64,000 nucleotides of DNA from Rhizophlyctis rosea (lineage: Eukaryota; Chytridiomycota; Chytridiomycetes; Rhizophlyctidales; Rhizophlyctidaceae). Shown here in pieces: positions 49,289-59,400 of this stretch. The stretch covers positions 2,175 to 66,174 of the forward strand of contig JADGJC010000053.1 of the NCBI GenBank assembly GCA_027596075.1, written 5' to 3'. The position numbers were made by a program, and so were the translations under genes. The notes under the pieces were generated by a model. The model was not told where the DNA came from and did no database searches. It was given only the letters and a program-made list of their open reading frames with translations. Position 1 is the first letter of the stretch. Every line of letters starts with the position of its first letter.

Positions 49289-50446
49289 TTACCCATCATC
49301 ATCCGCACCACCCTTCAACCTCTTCATCAACACCCTCCATTCCACCGCAAACGCTTCCCTCATCCTCTCCACCATCCCCCTAACAACCCCTTCATCAACA
49401 ACCCACCACTCCTTCCCCGTAACTTCTTTCCCATTGTCCACCATCCACTTCACACGAAACGCACAGAAACTCCATCGATGAACCAACATTGCATCTCTTA
49501 AAATGCCAGGATCCAGTTCCTCCTCTGTCAGTTCCGGAACTTCGCTGCGGTATCCCGCGACGATTGCGTCCACCCTTCTGGAGGAGAAGAATGGAGGTCC
49601 TTTCTTATGGCAGGAGGCGAAGATCAAGAAGGCCAGTGGGAGGATGCGCGGGCCAAAGCCGACGTTTGTCCAGTCTATTAGGGTTGGGGTTGGGTTTGTT
49701 TGGAAGGTGAGGATTGTGTTGTGGAGGAGGGGGTCTGGGTGGATGAGGGATTGGGGGAGGTGGGAGAGGGTGTTGAGGGAGGACACGGAGGTAGTGATGG
49801 TTCTTATGAGCGTGGTTGCGGGTTCATTCACGGGAATATGTCTTATGGAAACCAACCAGTCAAGTGAAGCTTGGACTTCAGAGGGGATACCGCCAGTGGC
49901 AGCATAGTGGATGGCGCCCGTATTTCTAGCGAGTTTGATGATGGATTGCTCATCTGGTTGTATTTTGCTCAATCGACCTAACAGTTTGCCGATGTGATAG
50001 AAAACTGGACCGGGTTTGGGCTTTTCGCCTTCTATGAAAAGCGTCACAAGCACATGGTGCCCATCGGGCGAAAGAGTGGACAGTGGGCGTGGACGTGCCA
50101 GGCGCTCGGCAGGAAAGTCGGGGTGGGAAGTTGCAAGGAATTCAAGTAGTGCAACGTCTGTTTGAAGTGATGGCAAGGAATATATTGGTGGGAAAACGCG
50201 TGCAATCCACTTTTCGGCTGTGGGGTGGGATATGTCGACGCGGAAAACTGTGTCTTGTATGCTTGTTATGGAGACTATTGTGACAGTGTAGGTTTGTGAG
50301 AGATGCGCATGCAATTTTGACGGGAGAGTGTTCGTTGTAGGCGCCATCGTTACTTTGACAGATGCGGAAGATGGAATTGCAATGTCTTGGGGAAGAGGTG
50401 GTAGATGTACTAGATGAGGAGAAGGCCGCAGCGATTTGGTTCCCAT
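49289..50446 (-). CDS. APH-fold (aminoglycoside/choline kinase-like) phosphotransferase
   Basis: 385-aa single-exon protein; an in-frame ATG at 50347 gives 352 aa and may be the true start, since the first 33 residues look like leader. The APH-type kinase fold is shown by WIARVF (residues 80-85, nucleotide-site strand; the basic residue is Arg), ALLEFLA with Glu102, a Brenner-type loop H236-P-D238-x4-N243, and the metal-binding I-D258-W. The Gly of the usual H-G-D is replaced by Pro. The family phosphorylates small molecules such as choline, homoserine, fructosamine or antibiotics; the substrate here cannot be read from the sequence. The C-terminus is helical and charged, ending KGGADDDG. It is transcribed divergently from the Ca3427-like gene, with 224-323 bp between the starts. 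Confidence 0.75.
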   Translation of the reverse strand: MGTKSLRPSPHLVHLPPLPQDIAIPSSASVKVTMAPTTNTLPSKLHAHLSQTYTVTIVSITSIQDTVFRVDISHPTAEKWIARVFPPIYSLPSLQTDVALLEFLATSHPDFPAERLARPRPLSTLSPDGHHVLVTLFIEGEKPKPGPVFYHIGKLLGRLSKIQPDEQSIIKLARNTGAIHYAATGGIPSEVQASLDWLVSIRHIPVNEPATTLIRTITTSVSSLNTLSHLPQSLIHPDPLLHNTILTFQTNPTPTLIDWTNVGFGPRILPLAFLIFASCHKKGPPFFSSRRVDAIVAGYRSEVPELTEEELDPGILRDAMLVHRWSFCAFRVKWMVDNGKEVTGKEWWVVDEGVVRGMVERMREAFAVEWRVLMKRLKGGADDDG

Positions 50447-50623
50447 GCAGCTATAACACCCTAAATATCACGTTTTGCATGTATTTACGATATCTGCGAC
50501 TTCTGGTGTGTACTTACCTGATAACAAAAATAGCCTCCAGCAGCGTTTACAACTTCATCATCTTGGATTCACAGCACAAAATTCTTCCTCCGCAATCAAC
50601 TTACCCATATCACAGCGCTTCTC

Positions 50624-50630
50624 TATAAAG
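50624..50630 (+). promoter_or_regulatory. TATA box of Ca3427-like gene
   Basis: TATAAAG lies 47 bp upstream of the ATG at 50671, in the short intergenic space shared with the divergent APH-fold gene. Confidence 0.5.
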
Positions 50631-50670
50631 TCTCACTGCGATCCCTTACAAGACTAGTCACACACCAAAA

Positions 50671-51689
50671 ATGTCACAAAAGATCCGTATTGGCTGTGTG
50701 CCCGAACACTTCTCGTCACCCTTGTATCTAGCCCAATCGTCGGGTGCATTCGCGGCAGCAGGTCTCGAGGTGGAAATTGTGAACTGTCCCGGAGGCACTG
50801 GAGAGGTAAACCGAGCATCCACCTTGTTCTCTCTCAAAGAGCTATGAGCTAATGAAATATTCACCCTCAGATGGTTCAAGCTCTCCGCGACTCCCGCATT
50901 GACATTGCCATTGCCCTCACGGAAGGTCTCGTCGCAGCCCTAGCCTCCCACGCCACCCACTTCAAAATCGTTGGCACATACACCTCCTGCCCCCTAACAT
51001 GGTCCATCGCAACCTCCCCAACAAAGCACGCATCATCCCCACCAGCCCAAGGCTCCTACGAGGACCTCAAAAACACCAAAATAGGAATCAGCCGCTTCGG
51101 CTCGGGATCCCACATCATCCCCTTCGTCCTCGCAGACCAAATGGGATGGCTCACAACCTCTACAGATGGAAAGCCTCAACAACCGCCCTTTGAGTTCGTA
51201 CCACTAAAAGACATAACAGGCCTCGCAAACGGCGTAGTCTCCGGCGAATGCGACGCCTTCCTCTGGGAACGCTTCATGACCAAACCCTACTACGACAAAG
51301 GCACACTTCACCACCACTCAAACATAACTCCTCCCTGGCCCGCATTCCTCATCGCTGCAACAACATCCATCCTCTCCTCAAACCCATCTTCCATCTCCTC
51401 CCTCCTATCTGTAATCACGACTCACACTCGCAAGTTCATGGATGCGGATCTCACATCCGGCGCATCAGTAGAGTTTGTAAAGAATCATTTTGGACAGAAG
51501 GAGGAGGATGTGAAGGCTTGGTTCCATATTGTGGGGTATCCAAATGAGGCGAAGGAGGTTAGCAGGGGGGTTTTAGAGAGGTGTGTGGGGATTTTGAGGA
51601 AGGCCGGGGCGGTGCAGAGTGTCGAGGGGGCGAAAGATGTGACGGTGGAGGATATGGTTGATTCTAATGTTGCTAGTTTGGTTGCGTGA
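50671..51689 (+). CDS. Ca3427-like type 2 periplasmic-binding-fold protein
   Basis: 317-aa protein with two exons, 50671-50805 and 50871-51689, and a 65-nt phase-0 intron. The N-terminus RIGCVPEHFSSPLYLAQ, then GLEVEIVNCPGGTGEMVQAL, DIAIALTEGLVAAL, FKIVGTYTSCPLTWSIAT, KIGISRFGSGSHIIPFVLA and AFLWERFMTKPYY match the fungal protein family typified by Candida albicans Ca3427, which has a type 2 periplasmic-binding-protein fold related to NMT1/THI5 and SsuA proteins. There is no signal peptide, so it is probably cytosolic. Family function is unsettled; binding of a small metabolite is likely, and a thiamine-precursor enzyme role is possible only by distant fold analogy. The first two thirds of exon 2 is C/A-rich and the last third G/T-rich. 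Confidence 0.88.
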
Positions 51690-54401
51690 GAAGGTGGAAG
51701 GTTGTTAGTAGGCATATGTAAATATGGCAATGATAACAAGGAAGTATTGGAGTTCATGAAACATTAGGGACGAAGCTTCGATCTGGTGGATTCTGACTCA
51801 TAGTGTGTCCATCATTTGGCTCATTCCGTTCCATGCAAAAACCCATTCTTAGTGCATCAAAGCGCAATGCAAACAAGAGGCAGGAAAAAATTACGGTCCA
51901 CTAGTTCAAAGGAACCCAGCATCGCGATGGCACAGCACGTCGGTACCTCAGAAACCAACATGCTTCAATCATATTGGGGACCGTGGTTCAATGTGAATTT
52001 TTGGTGAATCGGATGGTTTTGAATAGAAGTGATGCCCTCCCATGGGTCCAACTCCATGGAAAGCCATGGCGGAGGCTGCCATCGGATTCTCATCATGGCG
52101 GCAGCACTTTGAATTGTGTGGAACTGTCTCGACATTTTTACGAGGGCTTTCGAGACTCCTGCTGCAGAAACCTGGCTCATCCGGCTGGTATTGCACTGTG
52201 CACATTGTATGATTCTGCATTTCGTGCATTTTGATTCCTCAGCCTTCGATTCACGCCACCACGCTGAACATGTTTGTCCCTTCCTCAACTGCCTGTGCAG
52301 ACCTTGCCGGACAATTCACTTACAAATGACTTCCACCCCAGCAGCAAAAAGTAAAGCAATCCATACCTAGAGCAACAAAATCACCATCGACTTGAAGGAT
52401 CCCGGTCACATGGTAGGGAAAGGATGCTGAGATGTCGAGAGAGGATTCAGTATCAGTATAAACGGAGCCCCGTGATGGGACATGAACAAATTCTTGATTT
52501 GGTCACCTACTCCTCATCCTTGGCGGATCATGTCGCTTCTCATGAAAGCATACGGTCGTCGCAATTTGCCAGCGCACCGCTGTGTCGCCTTCGTCCATCT
52601 GCTCACGCCGAAGCATTCACTTCCTTGTTCATGAAAACACTTTGACCGATGCAGAATTTGAGTGACAAATTCACTAATCGGATTCATTCAATTTTTAAAT
52701 CCCGCTAAGGGTGAAGGATGCGCCTATTTATTTGGGTGATAGTGTCGGAAGAACTTGACAGCATTGGACACAGGACTGAGGAATGGCGCGGGCGTTTCAT
52801 GAAAGATTTCTGCGTTGAGGACAGAAGTTCATGCATGTGTCATCAGCAGCGGGCTTCTACCCAATGTCCTTGCCTGCGCTTGTCAATGATGTAACGAACA
52901 TTCTTTTTGTTGTCATTTTGTTGTCCAAACAGCGTGCTCCGGACATTCCAAAGGAAAGCAAAAAGATCCGACTACCTTACGGTATGTCAGAGGACGGCCT
53001 AGTCACTTGACAAGAAAGGGCGAAGCTGATGGTAGCTGATGGTGACCTCGTCAAGAAGGCCTCTGTTTGGTCTGTGAGGTGACCCTGTTTCCACCCACAT
53101 GGAATTGATGGGGTGACATCTGAAACCCCTCCCATACATAAATCATAGACTTCACTATAGACTTCATGATTGTGCCAAGTTGGCTGAGGGCTCCCGCATA
53201 GATTTATGATTCCTAAAGGTTACGGATGTCACCGTTGATCCCAGCAACTGGCCCAGTGAGCCACGAGGTTTGAAATCTCGTTGATTGAAGTTTCACTGCG
53301 CTGGATGCAGTCTGCCAAAAATGGGTAGCGGCAGCATTCACTGTATCAGTGTCCGGCACCTGTATGGATGCGTTGACATTACGTTCCTTTCTGTAAGATA
53401 ATAGTACGGAAGTATTCCCTAATTGGACCCTTCCATGTTTTACGCGTAATCTCAAACAGTCAAACCCTTGTAATTCAGGGATACCCGGCATGCTCTTATC
53501 CCGCCGACATATACCTTGCAAACTTTGCAAAATGTGGCAAGAACAAAAAGGTATTTGCGTCAAAGCCATCCACCCTATCCCGACGTTGGCCTGGAATGGC
53601 GCATCTATTCGCTGGGACTGATATGCCTTTTGTAAGGGCAGATGATGCGAGCTTGAAGAGGGCAGTCTGAGGGGACCTTCCATATGCAGATCGACTTACC
53701 CTCTCAATCTCCCACATCTTGATGAGAGGTCGTTGCCCCAATCCAACTCCGAATGCCTATACAATCTTCCAGCTCAGGGTTCCCGCACGCCGCGGTCAAT
53801 CAAAGTAATCAAACCTCAAGCAGGACGGTAGACTTTCTGATTGTCGCCTCGTAGTACATGGTTGCATTTGTACGTCCCAAGATTGACCATCCTCGGCAAT
53901 GACCTGTCTTTGGTGACTCTTCTTTTTGTCACTTGTTTGCAAAGGGAATAAAAAGTTGAAGCAGTTCGATGAGGCGAGTCCTAACTCTATATCTCGGGCA
54001 TTCTTGAACCTCCTGATGATCGGACCGACTGTATATAGAGATGAACATTTGCCACCCGACGTCAAGTGAATGTCAATAGTGTCAGTACATCTATTAGTGA
54101 GATCAGAATGTACCAACGTGCATCAGCTGAATTACATGATTAAGTGAATTACATGCCTGATGGATCCCACTCGATGCATGACCGCGACATTGTTCCAAAA
54201 TGTTTCCCATTCGGGCGCCGTCGGCGCTTCTCCGAATGCGTCTTATTCGCAACAATCATGCTTCATATTCCATCGAGAGCACTCGCTCACCGCTTGCGTT
54301 GCAGATGATTCCCAACACTTCCAGGCCTTGAAACGGCTCATCTCTTGGCCCTCGCGGTGGTTTGAGTTATACGTTTTTTGCAGAAATAATGTTACACAAT
54401 C
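51690..54401. other. Gene-poor region
   Basis: No supported gene. It holds copy 2 of the 20-bp element, short tandem duplications near 53024-53042 and 53146-53169, and a 10-bp direct repeat near 54128-54154 just before the tRNA. Confidence 0.55.
53510..53529 (+). repeat. 20-bp element, copy 2
   Basis: Exact match to 46405-46424. A chance 20-bp identity between two places in 64 kb is unlikely, so shared ancestry or a shared function is plausible. Confidence 0.6.
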
Positions 54402-54504
54402 GGCCCAATGGTCTAGTCGTATGATTCTCGCTTCGGGTAAGGATTACGTGATCACGTGATTCCGGAAATGCGAGAGGTCCCGGGTTCAATTCCCGGTTGG
54501 GCCC
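54402..54504 (+). tRNA. tRNA-Pro (anticodon CGG) with 31-nt intron
   Basis: The acceptor stem GGCCCAA pairs with TTGGGCC; the discriminator base is C as usual for proline. The D arm carries an A box (TGGTCTAGTCG) and the T arm a perfect B box (GGTTCAATTCC). The anticodon stem CTCGC/GCGAG encloses loop TTCGG-G-T with anticodon CGG at 54434-54436. The intron at 54438-54468 sits in the canonical place after base 37. It contains TCCGGA, which can pair with the anticodon, and the palindrome ACGTGATCACGT. The mature tRNA is 72 nt before CCA. Confidence 0.93.
54438..54468 (+). other. tRNA-Pro intron
   Basis: A 31-nt insertion between positions 37 and 38 of the anticodon loop, removed by the tRNA splicing endonuclease. 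CCG at 54462-54464 can form the anticodon-intron helix with CGG. Confidence 0.85.
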
Positions 54505-54509
54505 ACTAC

Positions 54510-54514
54510 TTTTT
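54510..54514 (+). terminator. Pol III terminator of tRNA-Pro
   Basis: A TTTTT run starts 6 bases after the tRNA 3' end, the standard RNA polymerase III stop signal. Confidence 0.75.
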
Positions 54515-54592
54515 CGTTGCGTTTGGTTCTTGTTTTTGTCTGTTTTGCGTTTTCGTTGGATGCAAAGATTTTTGAATCTGACACAACGAAAA

Positions 54593-54665
54593 GACCCAAT
54601 GGTCCCATGCACCCAGGACATAAGAATCCGAACAGAAGGTCCCGGGTTCACTTCCCGGTTGGGCC
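54593..54665 (+). pseudogene. Decayed tRNA-Pro copy
   Basis: About 90 bp after the tRNA, GACCCAATGGTCC and GGTCCCGGGTTCACTTCCCGGTTGGGCC repeat the two ends of the gene at nearly the same spacing but without the intron. The T stem survives and the acceptor stem has one mismatch. The A box is lost, the B box has one A-to-C change, and the anticodon arm can no longer form a standard stem. It is most simply a tandem or retro-copied pseudogene. Confidence 0.7.
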
Positions 54666-56440
54666 GTCTCTATTTTCACCGACTGGGCGTTCCAGGTTCG
54701 GCTCTCCCGTTGCGGTAAGCGATTTTGTCCCGTCAAAAGGCATAGGGCATCCAAATATAATACATGATTGATCATACTTTTGCTCTCGCTGGGTCAGCTT
54801 GTTTCTAGTGAAGGAACTAGGTTCTGAACTGTTAATCGGGTGCTGGAAATACACGACAAGGGTGGGGTGGAGGGAAGATGAGATGCAAACATGCAGTAAT
54901 GGTTTGCGACCAATTGATTCATGAATTGTTGTCAAATGTATAGTGTTGTGACTTTCTGGTCAGTTGATTAGTATGGTGAACGGATTGGATTAGTGGACAG
55001 GGCACGCCAACTGCCCGACTATGAATGGAAATTGTATATCGACTTGACCAATTTTTCTATTCTGTGACAAGTGAAGCTTTCCAAGCATGAGGTATAATGA
55101 TATTGGGACGAAAAAGCAAGTTCGGCTCAACATGATGCCTTTATGAATTGAAAGTCCGCTGAACAATGACTTCAGGGAGCCGCTCAATACGTGGCACTGA
55201 TAACCTCCCGTAGATGCTCTTGGGCCATGTACTGTGCAATTGGCCCTCCGCCTTGAAAAAAATGTCACCGCCGCAGGTTCATTCACGTTTGGCATTTGCT
55301 TATATCCCATACGAATTTACAAAAATATGGCGTCGGAGAGCATTCCGCACTGGGGCGGGCATTCGGGCAGCATTTGATGGAGGAGTGGGCCCGGGATATC
55401 CACTTATCTAATGATAGCCACAGCTAAGCACGGACAAACACAACAGGGTGCCGCTTTGGACCCGTTCCAGTGCATGGAAGCTCCTCACGCGTTGATTGGC
55501 TGAAATGAGGGCTTGTGTGTGACCAAGCCTCACTCACTATGTACAAATGGAGGGTTAGCCTGGATGGCTTGTGTGGCTAAACCTGAACGTGCCATCGAGT
55601 GGTGCACCTTTGACGTCGGAACGTGGGAATGTCCGAAGGTGCCCTTCACCGTCACAATGGCTTTTCGCACTGTAGCCTATTTGTTAGCAAGGGACTTCGC
55701 TTACAACTAACCTCCGACGTTTTTGAATTCTCCAATGAAATCGCAGCAATTTCGCAGATGGCACGGGTGAAGGGACAGACGATGACCATGGTGCCAAAAT
55801 ATCTGAATCAACCTCCTACCACTTGACAGAAGTCGGAGAACTGGAGAAGCAGTTCCCCACCCACACCTATCTGTCATCTTCTTGACCACAGCGAAAAATA
55901 GCGCAGCAGAGCGCGGTCGTTCACACCTGACGCTCGCACTATCCCCATCAAAAGGACCGAGGATCGCACATCCTGATTTATTTCTGTGCCATTCACTGTC
56001 CCACTCAGCGCAGAAGGGCGTCTCCCAATCCAAACGTCCCACGAGCCAATTCCCCACGGGCCACCCGCAGCAGCGGAGCACCACCACCCACCTTTCTCAC
56101 AATATTCATTACCGTTGTGTTCCTGAACCCCACCACGCAGGTCCTCCACACGACCAGAACGTGCTGCTCCTTTCCACTGCTCGCGTGTGTGTGCGCTCTT
56201 TGGACTTTTTCTTACCAAGAACGTTCGATCACTCCCAAAACACTCCTGTCACCAACTGAACTTAGTTTTCCCGATCCGACCCGTATCCCTCCCCTTTCCA
56301 AACCTTGCATAACTGGAAACGATTCTTGCTGGCGGGACGCTTCCAGTGTATATATTCAATGTTGTATCGTCATCCGACCTTTTTGCAATGAGATGACGGT
56401 ATCTCCGTCGCGTACATATACCCTATATCAACTACGCTTC

Positions 56441-59400
56441 ATGACATCATCATACTCGATGGTGCCGCGACGGAGACATCTGCCCTCTATGTCGTTGGTG
56501 TGCATAGCATCGTGGCTGTTGTTGGCGTTATGGACGATCGGTACGGCTGCGCAACGAGGTATTGTGGGGTAGAAGTTGAAGATTGACCACATCCATGAGT
56601 CTAACCATATCGTCTGCAGTCAACATCGGAGGCTCTGGTGCTAGTTTCCCATCGTCGCTATACCTGCAATGGGCATCAGACTTCGAAGCGAACTACAGTA
56701 TGTGCATCAGTGTCCATGTCAAATGATGCGGAGCGGAACATGCTAACGGCTTGTGGCATCCAGGTGACATTCAAGTCTCATACTTGACATCCAGAAGTGC
56801 ACAGGGCATCGTTGACGTGGTAACAGGGGTGACAAACTTTGGTGGGTCTGACGTCCCTCCAACAGCAGCGGACGCAGGCAATGTGACCCTCATCACCGCG
56901 CGGTCGATCGCTGGGTATGTGGTTTCTTTCATATCCGTTATCGCTCACACACTCATTGCACAACGCAACACAGCATGATCGTCGTAGCATACAACATACC
57001 CAATCTCAATTATCCTCTCAACCTGACCCGTCAAAACGTTGCAGATATGTTTGCCGGCCGCATCTCAAACTGGAATGATCCAGCATTCACAGCCCGAAAC
57101 CCCGGCCTCCGCACCGCACTTACAGGCGTTGCCATCACCGCATCAACAATACAACTGGTTGTCCGTCGCCCAGGATCAGGCACTACATACAACTTCATGA
57201 CAGCCCTGAAACAATTCGACCCCGCATTCCCGTCAGACGTCACCAACGCCGTCGACTGGAAGGGCATTATCGGCAACAACGGTAGCCGAACCGTTTATGA
57301 AGCCAGCACAAATGAGGCCATCGGCGCTGTTGTCTCCACAGTGCCCTGGACATTGACTTACATGGATGGTCACGAAACGCAGGTTGCAAACAACGGCACG
57401 GCAGCAAGTGGGAAACTTATTGGCGTTGCGAACATCATCAATAAGAATGGTGATGTTGTTGTGCCTGGGCCTGCTTCCATGGAAGCTGCGCAGAGTCAGT
57501 TGCCTGGAACGGGACAGTTCCTACAACCTATTGATTCGGCGGCGCCTGGAGCTTATCCTATTACGGTCAATACTCATTTTGGTGCGTAAGATGGGGTTTT
57601 TGTCAAACCTTGCATTTGAGGGAGACTAACACCCATTTGAAAACAGTTATCAGAAACAACACCTTCGCAAAAGATCTCGACACAGCCCGCTGGACACTCC
57701 GCTTCCTCTGGTGGTGCATCAATCGTGGAGCGGTATGTTTCCGAAAACCATTTTCAGGCATCCCCTCACATAGATACATACAAACACACACTCACCCTCC
57801 AACCCACCAATCCCCTCACAGAAAGAAGCAGTCCAACTAGGCTTCTCCCCCCTCCACGAAAACATTCTCACAGAATCCAACCGCTTCCTCCAATCCATCG
57901 GATACCAAGGCAAACTCCTCGCCAACCAATCCGTCTGCGACTACCCCATCGGCCACCCCCAAGGCTGCAAACACGGCCACTGCGCCCTCGACTTGCCGTT
58001 CCAAGACCCCTCCGCAACATGTATCTGCGACCCGGGGTGGATGAACGTTAAGGGTATTGACTGTTCCGAAGGTGAAGCTACCCTCGCCGTCGAGGCTGGC
58101 AACATTTTGACGATATTGGTGTTGGTGTTCTCGATTGTTGGTGTGTTGGTTGTTGTTGTGATTTGGGCCTTGATGTTTACGTTCCGGGACCATCCTGCTG
58201 TGAGGGCGATTAGTCCGAGGTGTTGTTGGTTGATTTTGGTCGGGTGTTTTGTGGGCGTGTTGGGCGGGTTGTGGTTTGCGTTTATTCCAAATCGGTTGAG
58301 TTGTACGATGCGGTTGGCGTGGGCGCCGGTTGCGAGTGGGCTTGTGTTTGGGTGAGTTTTTTTGGTTTTTCCTCTCGTTCGTATTTTGCCGGCCTTGTAT
58401 TTTTTCTTCGCCTACGGTTCAAACCACTAACAAATCAAATCCTTCCCACTCCCACCCAAAATCCCCACCACAGAATGCTCCTCCTAAAATCCTACCGCAT
58501 CTACATAATCTTCGACTACCAAAAAACCAAACACGCAATCTCCGACATAGCCCTCATAATCGGCGCCTCCCTCTTCGCCCTCCTGAACCTAATCCTAATC
58601 TCCATCCAAATAATCCTCTCCGTCCCGGGTCCATCAACCAACGTCTCCTCCACCGGCACTCAAATTCGCTCATGCGGTCCGGCACCGGGGAAGGAGACCA
58701 TCCATAACATTATGGAGTATACCGTCTTGGCGTATAACAGCCTGTTGATTCTTAGTTGTGTGTTTCTGAGCTTTAAGACGAGACGGGCGTATGCGAGGTT
58801 TGCGGAGAGTAAGAGTATTGCGGTGGGTGTTGGGGTTGTTGCTATTACGTTCATTTTTGGGATTCCGATTATGGCTAGTGTGAGTGATTTGAATGATGGG
58901 AAGGGGAAGAATATCTCGTCCTTTATCCGGGGGATGATTTTCATAGTTTCGAGTGTTGCTGTTGCGATCGCGCTCTTCGTGCCGAGGTTGAGCGAGGTTA
59001 TTCATGAGCGACGGAACAAGCTTGCCGTTACGGTCGCGGAACTGCGGAGTCGGGCGGATGGGAGTGTGTTGACGGGGGGTGCGATGGGGATGGGTTTTGG
59101 ACAGATTGAGAGTACGATTGATGGGAGTGGGATTAGTGGGCAGGGTGGGAGTGGGAGTGAGAGGGATGGTGCGCCGCGGGTGTACACTTTCCGTGTACGA
59201 ATTGAAGGAGGGGGTGACGGGCTTGCGTGGGTGGATGGAGTTACGTGTATGCTGCCTGATACGGACGAAATGGTTGTCTTGCCGAACAAGGTGTCGGAAG
59301 GCAAGGCAGCAGAACGGATCAAACTGTCTTCCTCGACATATCGGTTCCCCACGGTGCAGGTGCTGCCGAACATGACGGAGCGGGAAAAGATTGAGGGCAG

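Larger units (their letters stand above)
54505..56440. other. Intergenic region with tRNA relic and receptor promoter
   Basis: Apart from the tRNA terminator and the decayed tRNA copy at 54593-54665, no gene is supported. The last ~600 bp before the receptor gene is pyrimidine-rich and probably contains its promoter and 5' leader. AT-rich TATATATTC at 56350-56358 is a candidate TATA element. Confidence 0.5.

Noticed and set aside
54367..54651. Minus-strand frame of 94 codons over the tRNA
   Set aside because: It is the antisense translation of the tRNA and its relic, not a protein gene.
55882..56259. 125-codon open frame upstream of the receptor
   Set aside because: Lies in the pyrimidine-rich leader region; no motif. 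More likely 5' flank of the receptor gene than a separate gene.
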